Assembly (NCBI GenBank): GCA_905250025.1
Contig: CAJNOJ010000050.1
Location: 2,135 to 66,134, forward strand
Source: Adineta ricciae
Taxonomy: Eukaryota; Rotifera; Eurotatoria; Adinetida; Adinetidae
Direction: 5' to 3'
DNA: 64,000 bases
Shown here: positions 1-12,295 of the stretch, piece after piece
How the letters are laid out: each line of letters starts with the position of its first letter
Numbering within the stretch: position 1 is the first letter of the stretch
The notes under the pieces: generated by a model
The model's input: the letters and a program-made list of their open reading frames with translations, nothing else
What the model was told of the DNA's origin: nothing
Database searches by the model: none
Made by a program: the position numbers and the translations under genes

Positions 1-60
1 CAAAAGTGCAAGGGGCAAGCGCCCCGTGGCCCCCCCCCCCCCCCCTTGGATACGCCACTG
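1..60 (-). mobile_element. Terminal tip of a DNA transposon (hAT-like end), cut by the window edge
   Basis: Read on the minus strand the sequence begins CAGTGGCGTATCCAAG, continues into a long G run (the C run on the plus strand) and then GC-rich DNA. Termini of the form CAGTGGCG...CCA plus a G run are common at the ends of hAT-like and related DNA transposons. The rest of the element lies left of the window, so neither the partner end nor a target duplication can be seen. The family call is inference from the tip alone. Confidence 0.4.
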
Positions 61-1195
61 CTAAGTCGGGGCTACTTAATGAAAAATTAATAATGAATTA
101 AGCAACACTAACGTCGGATTCGTGATCCTCGACCTTGATTACCTCAGGTGAATCATTTCCGTATGGTTATCTCTATGGTTTCATTGGTTTATAAAAAGCT
201 GCAACCTGATTGGATTGGACAAACTCACAAACTTTTAGGTTTTGAGCCACTGATTTTAGAACGCTATAGCCCTTTCTTTCAGAAAAGGGAATAAGTTGTT
301 CTCGTACTTTTCTTCTTCTTCTTCTTCATTCTCTCTCTTCTATTTGTGTGGACGACCTGAACAATTTTGACGGTTCTTCGAGTTTTTTCATCAACCGGTC
401 GATGTCTCTTTTCAATGAACTATCATTGTGTTACGCATCTGTGTCAACCATCGTGTCTGGAATAGCTAATGTCGCGACTTGTGTATCAGCAATAATATGG
501 TTTTGCGCATTTGTTGCCGCAGCGCGAGCGAGATTTGTTCGACCATCTTGAGCAAAGATGACATGTTTGATTGAATGGAAATAAAAGAAAAGAATAGTTT
601 TCTACTAAAAGTCTCATAGATGAGTTTCTTCGTTTTCCGTGTTAACTAGAAAAACAAATATTGATAAACAAGAATCGAATGAAGGAAGATTGAGCAGTAC
701 TTTTTTATTCGCTTGATTGCTTTGGTGTTTTAGTCGCCACGTAGTCGTTTTTCGTGATGAACGAGTGACGATCCGTTGTTTGCAGGTTTGCAACAGACTT
801 TCCTCATAATTTGCTAGTACTGTACAGGTTTGACTGGAACTTGTCGTTGGTGAAGTATTGGAAATTGAATTATCCATTTAAAACTGATAAAGATCAACTT
901 TAGACGTCGTCGGATTGAGATTCTATGTTCGAAAAACGCGTGTATTGCCAAGTAGTATTTAATGTATGAACATTGCGAATGATGTATAGCGACATCTATT
1001 TAAGCGAATGATTCGATTGGTGTGGAAGAATTCTTCATTGTCATCATTAATGGCTACCTTCTACACACCAGTTATTCATTTAATCAAGCATATTTATTTG
1101 CCCTAACTGTGTTTTCTACAAAGTCTACACTATATGCTCGTTTGTTTCAGATAGAAGTTCCCATTTTGTATTGATTTGATTGGAAATTCATTACA
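61..1195. other. Left intergenic region with a possible small minus-strand gene and the TAF4 upstream region
   Basis: No recognisable family. A CTT microsatellite sits at about 311-330. A minus-strand frame opens at an ATG at 875-877 and could splice (donor in the GTACTGCTC near 703, acceptor near 646) into more open sequence. Another minus-strand frame around 430-570 reads without stops and has protein-like composition. I could not build a convincing gene. A polypyrimidine tract ending TTTCAG at 1150 may be the 3' splice site of a 5' UTR intron, or a trans-splice acceptor, for TAF4. Confidence 0.3.
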
Positions 1196-4100
1196 ATGAC
1201 ATCATCTCCATCGCAGTTTGCCAATACAAACAAATTTCAAGTTATACCAACTTCTGTAAGTAGATTCAGTCTATTGACAAGAAATGAACTTTCTTTTCAA
1301 AGACAACATTGTTTCTTACTCAACCACTCAGTAACAATGTTGCTATCAATAACATGGGTAACATAACACAGAATATTCGTCCAACTCCTTCGCAAAATGG
1401 AACCATTCTTTCACAACCAATGACAAGTGGAATAATGACTACACCGACCAATTTCGTTCGTGTTAATCAGTCACAACCTATGCAAACTCAACAGCAGCAA
1501 GGTCAATTTACCACACAAACAGTATGGACAAATAATCTATCACAATCCTCGCAACCTCAATTTACGATACAAAAACAACCACAACAACCGTCTGTTCTCC
1601 AGTATACTACCGTTAAAACTGGTATGATTTAATGTGGATTATTCTCATATTGTCTAAGAAACAATTTATTGTTTCAGAGCCAGGTACGCCAGGTGGAAAT
1701 CAATCACAGTCTAATGTAATTCCCGCGAAAGTTATAACACAATCGGTTGTTCGTCAAACAGTAGGAACACCACAGACGGGAGCAACATCCCATACCTATA
1801 CAGAATCTCAGATAAATGATTTTGTTTCGAAATGTCGAACATTCCTAACTACTCTACTTCGCTTAGCTGAAAAGCAAGCTCCAGAGAAACTACCGATGGT
1901 TCGATCTTGTATTCAACAACTTTTGGTACTAGAAAGACCAATTTTGAATACACAATCGATAAAAAATTTCTATGTGATCTAGGATGGAACTATTGATCCG
2001 GAATCTTTTACTCAACAATTGCATACACTCTATAAGTCTCAACCACATGTATCACTCGTCCCATTTTTCAAGGTAATTTTTTGCTTTGTTTCTCACTGAT
2101 AAGAAATTCTTTCGGATAAATCAGATCCTTTGAGTGTATAAGTGATAATCAATATGATCTTTTCAGGAAAATTTGACTTATACGAAGGTAATCATATAAA
2201 AACAATCATTGTACAGATTTTTTGTTATGGTTTATTAATTCAAAAAACGGCTGGATGCTCAACCCATTCGGGGCTTATGAAATTTTATCTTATTCTTTTT
2301 TTTGTAACTGATTGCATGATGTTTGTATAACACCATTTGCAGGTTTCTTTCAGTATTCCGTATAAACGGAACGACTCTTCAATGAGACACTTCGCTGCTG
2401 TTCTTTCAAAACCTTGCTTTCGTCAGACATCTATCGACGATCGTCATTCATCGCATTGTTTTGCACGAAAAGCGCTTTATAATAAACTGAGACATATGAG
2501 TCAGAACTCAGTTTCTCTTAACGATGAGTAATCACAACGCCATGTATCATCCGATCTATTTTCAAAATATACTCATAGGAATGAACTCGATTTTGAAAGA
2601 CTGTACAAACATCATGCAATCATTCTTTCTTGAAGTCCCACTCTTGAATATGTAAACGAATACCATTATTTTGTATTTTAGTTAGCGCTGCCTCACATGC
2701 GTCAAATTGTAAAAAATACATTTGGAGTTCCAATAACAATTGAACTATTGGAAAAGCTTCAATTACCATCTAGTAATAGCAATAATAATGCCAACAATAC
2801 GATAGGTATGACACAGGTGTCAAATGCAAATATTATTAGTCAACACCAACAGCAACAACAACAACAATCAACACAATTTATTCAACAGCCGTTGTATACC
2901 ACTGTCCAACCCCAACAAAAGATCAATATTTTGCAACAAACTCCTCAACAAACCCTGATTGGTTCTACAGCGTCTTTGCTTAGCCAACAACAACAGCAGC
3001 AGCAGCAAGCACGAGCACAAATTGCATGTTTATTCATTCTCTCCAAACTATGTTGGAACAAAATCTTCTTTTAGAGCATCACTGGTTTTCGTCCATTGGT
3101 TACATCGTTGTCTCCATCCGGAAATACAAATCTTCTTAGCGGACAACAGCAATCACAACAAGTTCAGCCAGTGACACAGATGATCATTCAACCATCTGAT
3201 TCCTTATTACAACGATCCATTCTCTCAACAACTACAGCTACATTGCAACAACCGCAAATCATTGCTGTGAACCATCAGCCGATTAAAACAGAAACAATAC
3301 AAACTCCACCGCCTTCCCTTATATCTGCTATTCAACAAAAACCAATAATTAAGTACGTAAAATCTTTTCCCGAAAAGAATCAATACGATCTATTTATTTA
3401 GAACTGAAGACGAACCATTAGATGATGGTAGTAATCAAGCAATGATGAGCACGCGCCATTTACAGCACGATGACCGACTAATACCGTCTCTTATTTTACA
3501 TCGACGTTTAAAAGATTTAGGTAAATCGAAAGTTTGAATTGCACAAAGAGATGCGCTGAGTTTTCTTCGTGTTAGTCGACAAAGATAAACGATTTACAGG
3601 AATGACAATGGCAAATGATGCTGCTTTTCTTCTAATATCCAATGCTGCTCAAGAAAGATTGAAATATTTGTTGGAGCAAATGAAGCTAGTCGCACAACAT
3701 CGAATTGATATGTCTATGAAGGTAAAAATACTCGATTCCATCATTGATTTGAAGGGAGAATTATTCTTTCGTTTAGAATGATTCTGCGTATCAACAAACA
3801 AGTGATGTCAAAGGACAGATGCGATTTCTCGAAGACATAGATAAAATAGAAAAGCAGAAAAAGGACAAGATCGAACAAGAAAAGATCTTTCGTGCTGCCA
3901 AAGTAAAACGAAACGTATTTTTCTGCAAGGAAATCCTATTTTTGTTCGTCAGAGTCGTTCCAAAACCAACGATCCTGAAGCAGCTAAACTAAAACAAAAA
4001 GCGAAAGAAGTAATTTGAAAGTTTTCATCTTCATATTATCCGATTGATTTCTATCAGATGCAACAAGCTCAAGTCGAAGAACAACGGCAAAAGGAAGCCA

Positions 4101-4437
4101 ACGAAACCGCTCTAGCTGCTATCGGTAAACCGAAAAAGCGTAAACTCGAAGAAAGTACAAATCATCACCATCCGAATGTCATGTCTACGAATGGACCTGA
4201 ACAAATATCTCCTATTCAACCATCGCCCTCGTCAAATGTTACGACGTCAACAAATGTAAATAGTAAATCAGTATGTATTCATAAATGTTCAAGTCGATTG
4301 AAACTGTCGAGTGCATCTTCTTTTAGAAAACAACCAAGCGTATTTGTCGAGCAAATCTTCGTGATTTATTACTAATAATGGAAAGAGATAAATATCTTAA
4401 ACGCACAACTCTTCTCGTCAAAGCTCTTAACAAATAA
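1196..4437 (+). CDS. TAF4: TFIID subunit TAF4
   Basis: Core subunit of the general transcription factor TFIID, acting in the nucleus. TAF4 pairs with TAF12 through a histone fold and receives activator signals through its TAFH/NHR1 domain. The start is the ATG at 1196; exon 1 (1196-1255) splices in frame to 1303-1621, 1678-1925, 1983-2072 and 2682 onward. Q/N-rich N-terminal sequence is followed by TAFH (about 1800-2710, with VSKCRTFLTTLL, ESFTQQLHTLY and LPHMRQIV), then glutamine-rich sequence. The C-terminal TAF4 domain starts with KTEDEPLDDG near 3402, carries the histone-fold segment at 3580-3720, the KLKQKAKEMQQ helix and ALAAIGKPKKRK, and ends NLRDLLLIMERDKYLKRTTL before the stop at 4435-4437. 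At least eleven introns; the 2073-2681 intron (609 bp) is long for this window. About 700 aa against 1085 in human. The junction near 3005-3076 is not a clean GT-AG. Identification is secure, single exon edges less so. Confidence 0.93.
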
Positions 4438-5119
4438 TTCTTAAACAAGTAACAAACAAGAGATCGAAAATGCATTGGTTGACTTTTAATCGAGATAAAT
4501 CGAACATTTATCGCGTCGTTTTGTTCTTTCTTTCTTTCCTAGTCTCGCATGGTTTTACATGCTGAAGACTTTCTTTATTCTAAAAAAAACCACAAACTAA
4601 CGAAGTTCTCCGGAACTTTCCTATGTACATGTCTGGTGTTTTTTTTCTCTTGTTGTTTCTTATTTATTCTGTATTCTGTATACTTGCTCTCGATTGTCAC
4701 ATGGATATTTCTCCTATTTTTTTGTACACCATTTCTCTTCATTTCGATTTACAGTGAAACAAAAAACATAAGAAAAAAAACTTCTGTTGGATAAACAAGA
4801 ATGAATGATTCAAGTTTATTATTTTCTTTTTTTTGTCTTCTGGTTTTCGTCTTTTCCCCCATATTTATTCATCAGCGGTGCGAAAGACTATTTCTCATCG
4901 ATCTATTGCTTTCACAATCGCAGAGAGCTATACGGCAAATAAATTGTGTACCATCGGAAATGGTCGGTTCGATCAGATTATTTGAGGAGATTTTTATCTA
5001 CTACGACTTATTTCCTCAATCCAAAACAGAGTTGTTATACACAGCTGAGTCAACAACCTCTTTCCTCATTTGTTCCAGTTTCAGCGTCTTTTACCTGATG
5101 GATTCTTTATATTTTAGAT
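4438..5119. other. Intergenic region between TAF4 and the amidase gene
   Basis: T-rich sequence, probably the TAF4 3' UTR followed by the amidase upstream region. Open frames at 4549-4794 and 4801-5139 are strings of F, L, S and C from the T-rich composition and match nothing I know. An ATTTTAG acceptor-like sequence at 5111-5117 lies two bases before the amidase ATG and suggests a 5' UTR intron or a trans-splice site. Confidence 0.5.
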
Positions 5120-6912
5120 ATGACAGAAGATGCAATTAAAGAGGAAGAACAACAAGAGAGTCCATTTATAGAAAATGAAAGTGAGGGCTTAGAAACAGCA
5201 TGTTATCGCAAATGTCACGGCTTATTCCGTTTAACAGCAACAGAAAATCATTTCGAACATGAAATTCCGTTGGATTATTCACCATTTCTTGATTCATTAG
5301 CAACGTATCCATCGAAAACATACGAGCGAATCGAATCCTTGCTCAAACTCGATCATTCGATTGATCGAGTAAAAAATCTAATAAAAAATAAACATATTAC
5401 ATGTGTGGATCTGGCATTATTCTATTTAAAACGTGTACAGATGACAAATAATTACTATAAAGTGATTATCGAACTCAATCCACATTTATTAACCGAAGCA
5501 AAACTATTGGACGCAGAACTCAATGACAATGTCATTGAGAAGAAGGCACTCTTCGGGTGTGTAGCTGGTATAAAAGGTAACATTAGCATACGTGATATGT
5601 ATAATGATGCAGGTGCTCACGTTCTACATGAAAAGAAAATGAAACATGACGCACCCATTGTAAAAAAACTTCGAGAACAAGGTAAAAAGAACTCTATATA
5701 TAGCAATAAATTAGATGAGCACTTTAACATTGCTAGGATGCGTTATTCTTGGTCGAGCGAATCTATCAGAATGGGCTTATGCTTTTACACAAGATGCACC
5801 GTCAGGTTTTTCCGCTGTTGGAGGACAATGTATTCATCCACATGATATGCATGAAGATGTTAGTGGCTCATCTAGTGGATCAGCAGCTGGAATTAAGCTA
5901 AATTTGTTTACATTTTCATTGGGAACAGAAACGCAAGGATCATTGTTATCACCGGCAATTAATGTTCGTAACGTTTGTACGCTTAAACCGACACTTGGTA
6001 CATGGCCGGGTGAGGATATTATTCCAGTTAATTATGATCAAGATTGTTGTGGTCCTATGGCACGGACTGTTAAAGATGTAGAGTTATTGCATAGGATTGC
6101 CGTTGGTATTCCAAATACATCAAGTAGTGACAGTCGATCACTTCGAGTGGGTTATCTTGGTAAGTTACTTGCATACATGTCCAATGCAGAAGAATGTACC
6201 AATTACATTATGTTTATATATAGGGCAATCACAAGACGGTAATGTCTTGGTTCAGACTCTCTCCGCTCTGCTGCCTTTGACAACGTTAGTCAATTTAAAC
6301 AGTGATATGGCTCTTGCAGAACCCATCGCGGCTGTATTAAATCCAGCTTCTAAATGTAATACATCATTTTTAGACTTTCTTTGTTATGGACTTGCTCGTG
6401 ATATTCCTTTATATCTATCTTCACATTCATCTGATTACTGTCATCAAACTCTTCAATCGATAATCCAATGGAATTGCTCACACTCAGAATATATTCCATA
6501 CGGTCAATCATTATTCATTCGTGCTATTGAATCACCAATCACACAAGATACCTACAATACATACAAACAAACATTACAACAAGCATATCAATCATTTACA
6601 AGTTATTTGAAATCAACGTATGCTCTCGACTGTTTATTAACCATTGGAGATAACGATCTGCTCACTGGTACAACTGTATGTGGTATACCGCGTGCTAATT
6701 TAACACTTGATTACTATAATCCTGATCACAATCAAATCAATGTTGTTGCTGTTGGTCTTTCTGTCAATGATGATCTGCTTCTTCTACGTTTGCTTCAACG
6801 ATTAGAGAAAGCTAATCTTCAAGCGGGAAAGATTGATACACGGACATCTTTTCAGAAATATTTTCAACAACCGATACAATCCGTCTATCGAAACGGATGC
6901 TCAATTCTTTGA
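5120..6912 (+). CDS. Amidase signature family hydrolase
   Basis: Hydrolyses a carboxamide bond by a Ser-cisSer-Lys mechanism; substrate unknown. Three exons (5120-5681, 5737-6159, 6224-6912) join in frame to 557 aa with introns of 55 and 64 bp. The signature is visible: the catalytic Lys sits in VAGIKGNISIRD (about residue 152), the Ser/Gly-rich loop is GSSSGSAAGIK, and the nucleophile region GTETQGSL is followed by LKPTLGTW. The first 60 or so residues are acidic, with no signal peptide or membrane segment seen, so a cytosolic enzyme is likely. The family includes FAAH, GatA and bacterial and fungal amidases. The divergent C-terminal half (exon 3) does not point to one subgroup. A GatA role is unlikely because no mitochondrial targeting sequence is evident. 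No missing catalytic residue was found. Confidence 0.88.
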
Positions 6913-7089
6913 ATGATTTATTTATGCATATTTTAACCCGGTGCTTTGTTTTTCCTCTCTAACACTGAATGACAAGCTTTCTTTTGATATTTTTAGTCAA
7001 TACAATACTTTAGCGAGTCCATTCTTCGGATTGAATAAAACAATATTGATATTTTTAGATAGTTACGATCATTTTGTAATACACTCATT

Positions 7090-9010
7090 ATGACAACTGT
7101 AAAACGTGATGATCTGCGGCATTTTACACGCGGTATTTCATCATCATCATCTGGCAGAAATACAGAAGATAGAGAACCACCCGTAACACCCACATCAGCA
7201 CAACCAAGCGTATTCGATTGGGAAAGCGATAAGAGGCGTTCGAAACCACTCGATGATGGAACAATGTCTTTCTTCTGGCGGGCACATACTATAACATGTC
7301 TCGTCATAGCTATGTCATATCTATTCTATGTTGCTATTTTGGAACAACCATCCGAAGACTCATCGTATAATACTAAACGGTAGGCAAATTTCTTCTTGAA
7401 AACTTCCCTGCACTCGCTAATTCTATATCGATTCATAAGCTAAAAGGTTGTATTGAATAGACTCGATCTCACGACGGCTCAAGGTAGGATTTTAATTGAA
7501 TAGTGATTTCGAGTAGTGTTAATAGATTGGTCGGGAAATCTCACTAATGAAAGTTTCAATATACTGCTTATCGTTGACAAGTACAATAAAGAAAAACTCT
7601 ATTTTTAGTGGTCTACTAGCATGTGCTGGCTTTTTCCTTGTATTCGGTATGACACAAACACCCGATGGTGTGTTTGTTCGGCCACATCCTGGTAAGATAA
7701 ATAGTCATCGGGTCTATTCCAAACATTTGCTGCAAACCGTCTTTTGTTTTTTCTAGCTCTCTGGCGTCTTGTCCTTTGTTTCAGTGTGCTATATGAAATT
7801 GTGCTCATTTACATCTTATTTCAAGTAAGTTAATGCGAACTTATCGAATTTCATAAGTTGTTTTTTTTCTGCTTAGACTGCCGATGAAGCTAGACAGCTG
7901 ATCAAACATATTGATCCGGCATTGGGTGTCCCATTACCGGATAAAGACTATGGTGGATCTTGTCGTATCTATGATTGGGAACATCCTGAAGATCCATTCC
8001 ATTATTTTAAGGTAGAATCACATGATTTCATGTCAGAACTCATGAACATTTTCTATTAGGATAAAATGGATTTCTTTGTTCTCTCACATTTCTTTGGCTG
8101 GTGGTTGAAAGTAAGTTACAGACTAATAAATCGTTCCAAAGAAATGTTAAAAAGAACTTTTCTAGACATTAATTATTCGTGACTATTGGTTATGTATGGT
8201 CACATCGATTGGTTTTGAAATTCTTGAATATTCATTAGAACATCAATTACCAAACTTTAGTGAATGTTGGTGGGATCATGTAAGTGACTACGATTTCGAT
8301 GAGAGTCCGTTAATAAATCTGTTCATTTCTAGTGGATTCTTGATGCACTTATTTGTAATGGCGGAGGCATTTATTTGGGAATGAAAACATGTGAATACTT
8401 GAAAATGAAACCTTACAATTGGCGTGGACTTTGGACTATTCCAACTGTTAGGTAAAGCAATATCTATTTGGAGAAAAGAAACCGTTCTGAACAGTATTTC
8501 TTATCTAGAGGTAAAATCATGCGTGCATTGGGTCAATTTACACCACACGATTGGCTGGAATTCGATTGGCGTCCAACCGCTTCGTTGAAACGATGGCTCG
8601 CCATGTTATTCATAACATGTTTTCTATTTCTAATTGAATTGGGCACATTCTACTTGAAATTCATCCTGTGGATTCCTCCACCACATTTCCTGTGTCTTTC
8701 TCGTTTACTATTCTTTCTGCTTGCCGGTGGTGTATCGATGCGTGAAATGTTTGAGTATTTAGATAATCCTCAATGTAAAAAATTCGGTCGACAATCATGG
8801 GTTATCACTGCTATTGTTATTACAGAAGTGTTAATCGTATTAAAATTCGATTGGGAAACGGTTACCAAACCATTGCCATTCTACATTGGTCTTCTTTGGA
8901 TCACCATTGCTGTTGGAATTGTCCTGTGGACGATTTATCAATTTTGGTTCAAACGATTCATTCTTTGGGGACAGAAGAAGAATGTTTCGAATACGAAAAA
9001 GAGCGAATAA
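7090..9010 (+). CDS. PTDSS: Phosphatidylserine synthase (PTDSS1/2 family)
   Basis: Makes phosphatidylserine by Ca-dependent exchange of the head group of phosphatidylcholine or phosphatidylethanolamine with serine, in the ER membrane. The start is ATG 7090, 177 bp after the amidase stop. At least eight exons are joined by short introns (first exon 7090-7379, second from 7609). The family is recognised by FFWRAHT near the N-terminus, [14 protein letters not shown] (about 7650-7690), [11 protein letters not shown] (7945-7978), [13 protein letters not shown], and the hallmark [18 protein letters not shown] across the 8279 junction. [11 protein letters not shown] and [12 protein letters not shown] follow, then four or five hydrophobic segments to the C-terminus. 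Roughly nine membrane segments in all, as expected. PTDSS1 and PTDSS2 cannot be told apart by eye. An AATAAA at about 9153 is a likely polyadenylation signal. Confidence 0.93.
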
Positions 9011-9345
9011 CGCGCTCGATTTATGATTAATTCATTCCGAAACAAACGATCCAAACCTGATTTTTCCCTTCTAGTCACTTTTTGTTCTCCTATGCTCCTT
9101 TCTTCATTCATAACAAAGCATTTCGTTCCTAGTGTGATTATTGTTTTGGTTGAATAAACAGAAGTGAAAAAATGGCAGTATAGCATTATCTTGTACGCAT
9201 ATAATTAGAACACTGACTAGATATGTATCTATTCCACGTGTTATCGATCGCTCGAGAGACGACGAATATAAACAAAAGAATGCGAGCGAACCGTCTAGAT
9301 TGTTTCTTGTTCAGTTAAACAAATCGTTTCATTTCTATCGGAAAA
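9011..9345. promoter_or_regulatory. Intergenic region and probable promoter of the intermediate filament gene
   Basis: Contains the phosphatidylserine synthase 3' UTR, with AATAAA near 9153, and then a TATA-like TATAAAC at 9267-9273, about 75 bp before the ATG at 9346. No coding content is seen. The promoter role is inferred from position and motif only. Confidence 0.35.
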
Positions 9346-12295
9346 ATGACTGAATCAGTCATAACTATTTCACGTAAGTAAGAATTTCTAATTGATTGAA
9401 GAAAGGAACGGTTACCTGACTTTAGCAAAAACATCGCCATATCATTCACCAATTTCCACACGTCACGTATCACCAAGTACATCGTCGGCAACAGGTTCTT
9501 ACATGCTAGCGACGCGTCATCGAAATCTTAATCAACAAACAGTATCGAATGAAAAATTGCAATTACGAAAGTTGAACGATCAGTTTTTAAGCTACATTGA
9601 ACGTGTTCGCCTGTTTGAAACGTACAATAATTGCTTGACTAGTCATTGCGAACAGATCAAAGCTGCACAGGAACGGACGAAAACGAAATTAGATTTACTT
9701 AAACAAGAATTCGATGAATATCAACAGGAAAAATTTGCTCGAGAGAGAAAAGATATTCAATTAGATAATGAAAACATAAAAGACGTGGAAAAACAAGTCG
9801 ATGATGTGAAAACAAAAGAAAAATTTCTTCAACATGAACACGATTTAAATCGGCAACAAATCATCGACTTACAGCAACAATTTATTGCTTTACAAGTACG
9901 CTCTAATCCACATTCAGGACAATTTCATTCTTCTCAACGAACTTGCCTTCTAGAGTAAAACGGAAAAACTTCGTTTTGATTACGAAAATATTAACGACGA
10001 TTCAAATCATTATCGAAGACAGATCTCTTACTACCAATTACTTAAATCGTCGATCTTGGACGAGATATCACATCAGCGCGATATCAATCAACGTGTACAA
10101 TTAGAAGTAGATGATTTGAAAATACAAAAACAGATCGCCATCCAATCACACGAAGCTGACGCTCAAGTTTGATTCAGACACAAATACTTTTCACTTGACT
10201 GTCGAACTCGATTGTTTTCTAGGCAATTGAAATTCATAATGACAACATGGTGTACGATCTGGCGACAAATTTTCGCTTTGATGGTGTTGGAAAAAATCCG
10301 TTGACACAGATGTTGAACGAAATACGTGAAGAATATAAAACACGAGACAACGACATGCGTGAAGAACTACATCGGAAATGTGACTATAATTGACGAGGTT
10401 TTGTTTTAGAAATGATTCGAATCTGCTTTTTTTGTTGGTCTAGATTTGCTGGAATATAATCAACATATCAAAAGACAAGTTGATCAGAATTTACTCGATA
10501 CCAACCGAGAGGATATCGAACGGCGTCATCTGTCGAATGAGTTAAATTCACTGAATGACCATCGAACTTTACTACAACAGAAATTAACGTTGATACATGA
10601 ACATTACAAACAATTGGAATTGAATTTCGAACGGGAACTCAATCGGCAGAAGAGTATGCAAGAAAAATATGAGCGGCAAATCAATGATTTACGTGGATCA
10701 GTTAAAGAATATGTGAGCGGAATAGACAGATCTGGGAGGCGATGTTAATGAGTTTCGTTTGTTTAGCAAACTCTTTTGAGTACAAGTACATTGGTGCTTC
10801 AGCCAACTATCGAAGCTGAAGTGAACAAATATCGACAATTACTTGAAGGTTCTGATCAACAGTTGGGCCTTCGTCAACTAATTCATATGCCGAATAAAAT
10901 TGAACATTCGCCATCGATCAATCGTCCGACAACTCCACCATACCCGCCGCCCCCGTTAGTACAGCGTTCTCCATCGCCTATGAATAAATTAGAATCAGTA
11001 TCAGCGTTACTTTTGATTCCATCTCGTACTCGTCAAAATTCCAATAGTGAAGCTTCATATGAAACAGCACCAATATCTCAATCGTCGACACCAACAACTA
11101 ACAATCAACAATATCTCACTTTCGAGTCCGTTAACGATAAATTGTCTCACACAGATTACGATACTGACAATGATCAATCGCAAACAATTCAATATATGTC
11201 AGGTCGCAGTAGTCGGTTAACTAGTACAACAGATAGTACACCATTAGCAATGACACCAACAAATCAAGAATCATTGCCACCATTACCATTCACTGATCTC
11301 GCTAATCAAAATGAAACAATTGTGGAAATATCATTTGATACGTCACAGGCCGAAGGTATGGTTAACAGATGGCGAAACACGAATTTTGATTGTATTGACA
11401 CGTCATACTTTTACATAGGAGTGATAAATCAAACATTACCATTTGTGCCCATGAATGTAATACCTCAAACGGATATGGATGAACGCAAAGATATAATTTC
11501 TGATGAACAACAATCTCCATTGATTTCTACATTAGAAAAACGAGAAGAATCAGAACCAGCAGTAGTTGTTGAGCCAACAATTATCACATCATCGCAAATT
11601 ATTATTCCGATCACCGTAGATGTTGATTTTAAGCCAACTGAAGAATCGAACGATACAAAAACAGTAAGTCAATCTTTATCTCTCGATATTTATTTACTGT
11701 TAGCTCAGATATCTCCTGTAACACCAACTGTATCGATTGATGAACAATCAAAATCTTCAGTATCACCAAACAATGTATCTGATTCAACAAGAACAGAATC
11801 AACAGCTGCAGTTGAAATACCTTTATCAGCGCTACCAGCAACAAACCCATTAGCTAAGCTAATGCTACCTAATGCAGCACCATTTGTGCCAAGTTCAAAT
11901 GGAACAAATAATCAACCAGTATCACCAGTATTCATTCCTATCTCATCTATGAATAATGATGCGCTACCCTTTGTTCCAAGTCAACAGCAGCCTGCAACAA
12001 GTCAACAACAATGGAACGGAACGAATACACGCAGCGGCAGTGGCAGCAATGCCGGTGGAAATCGTCGTGGACAGCTTGGCGTATGTATTCACTTTGCAAT
12101 TCGTCTCTTAAATAGAATGAGCGTGTTACATGTACGTAGGGTGGCAATTTTCATCACGGCGGTGGAAATCAACGATCTGGTGGTGAGTGTTCGCATTTAG
12201 CTTGCATCTGATAGTTATTTTTCATTACAGGTGGAGGTAACTGGCACCAAAGTGGAGGCGGTGGACATCAAAAACAACGTCGTGGAATGAAATAA
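9346..12295 (+). CDS. Intermediate filament protein with PAM2-like and glycine/RG-rich tail
   Basis: Cytoskeletal coiled-coil protein. Exon 1 (9346-9373, MTESVITIS) joins 9426-9895, 9954 onward and later exons. Both ends of the IF rod are present: the helix initiation motif NDQFLSYIERVRLFE (about 9570-9620) and the helix termination motif EAEVNKYRQLLEG (about 10815-10850). Between them lies continuous heptad-like helix. No lamin tail fold or CaaX box is seen, so this is a cytoplasmic-type IF, not a lamin. The tail of about 430 residues is Ser/Thr/Gln/Pro-rich and holds three FVP motifs: TLPFVPMN (about 11435), KLMLPNAAPFVPSS (11856-11897, close to the PAM2 consensus L-N-P-x-A-x-x-F-V-P) and ALPFVPSQ (about 11960). 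It ends in a G/R/N/H-rich stretch spliced from small exons and closing KQRRGMK. Introns at 11356-11418 and about 11664-11708 are multiples of three without stops, so retention would keep the frame. AATAAA lies at about 12426. Confidence 0.85.

Noticed and set aside
4549-5139. Two plus-strand frames of Phe/Leu/Ser/Cys between TAF4 and the amidase
   Set aside because: Composition follows the T-rich DNA; there is no signal-peptide logic, no family and no splice support.
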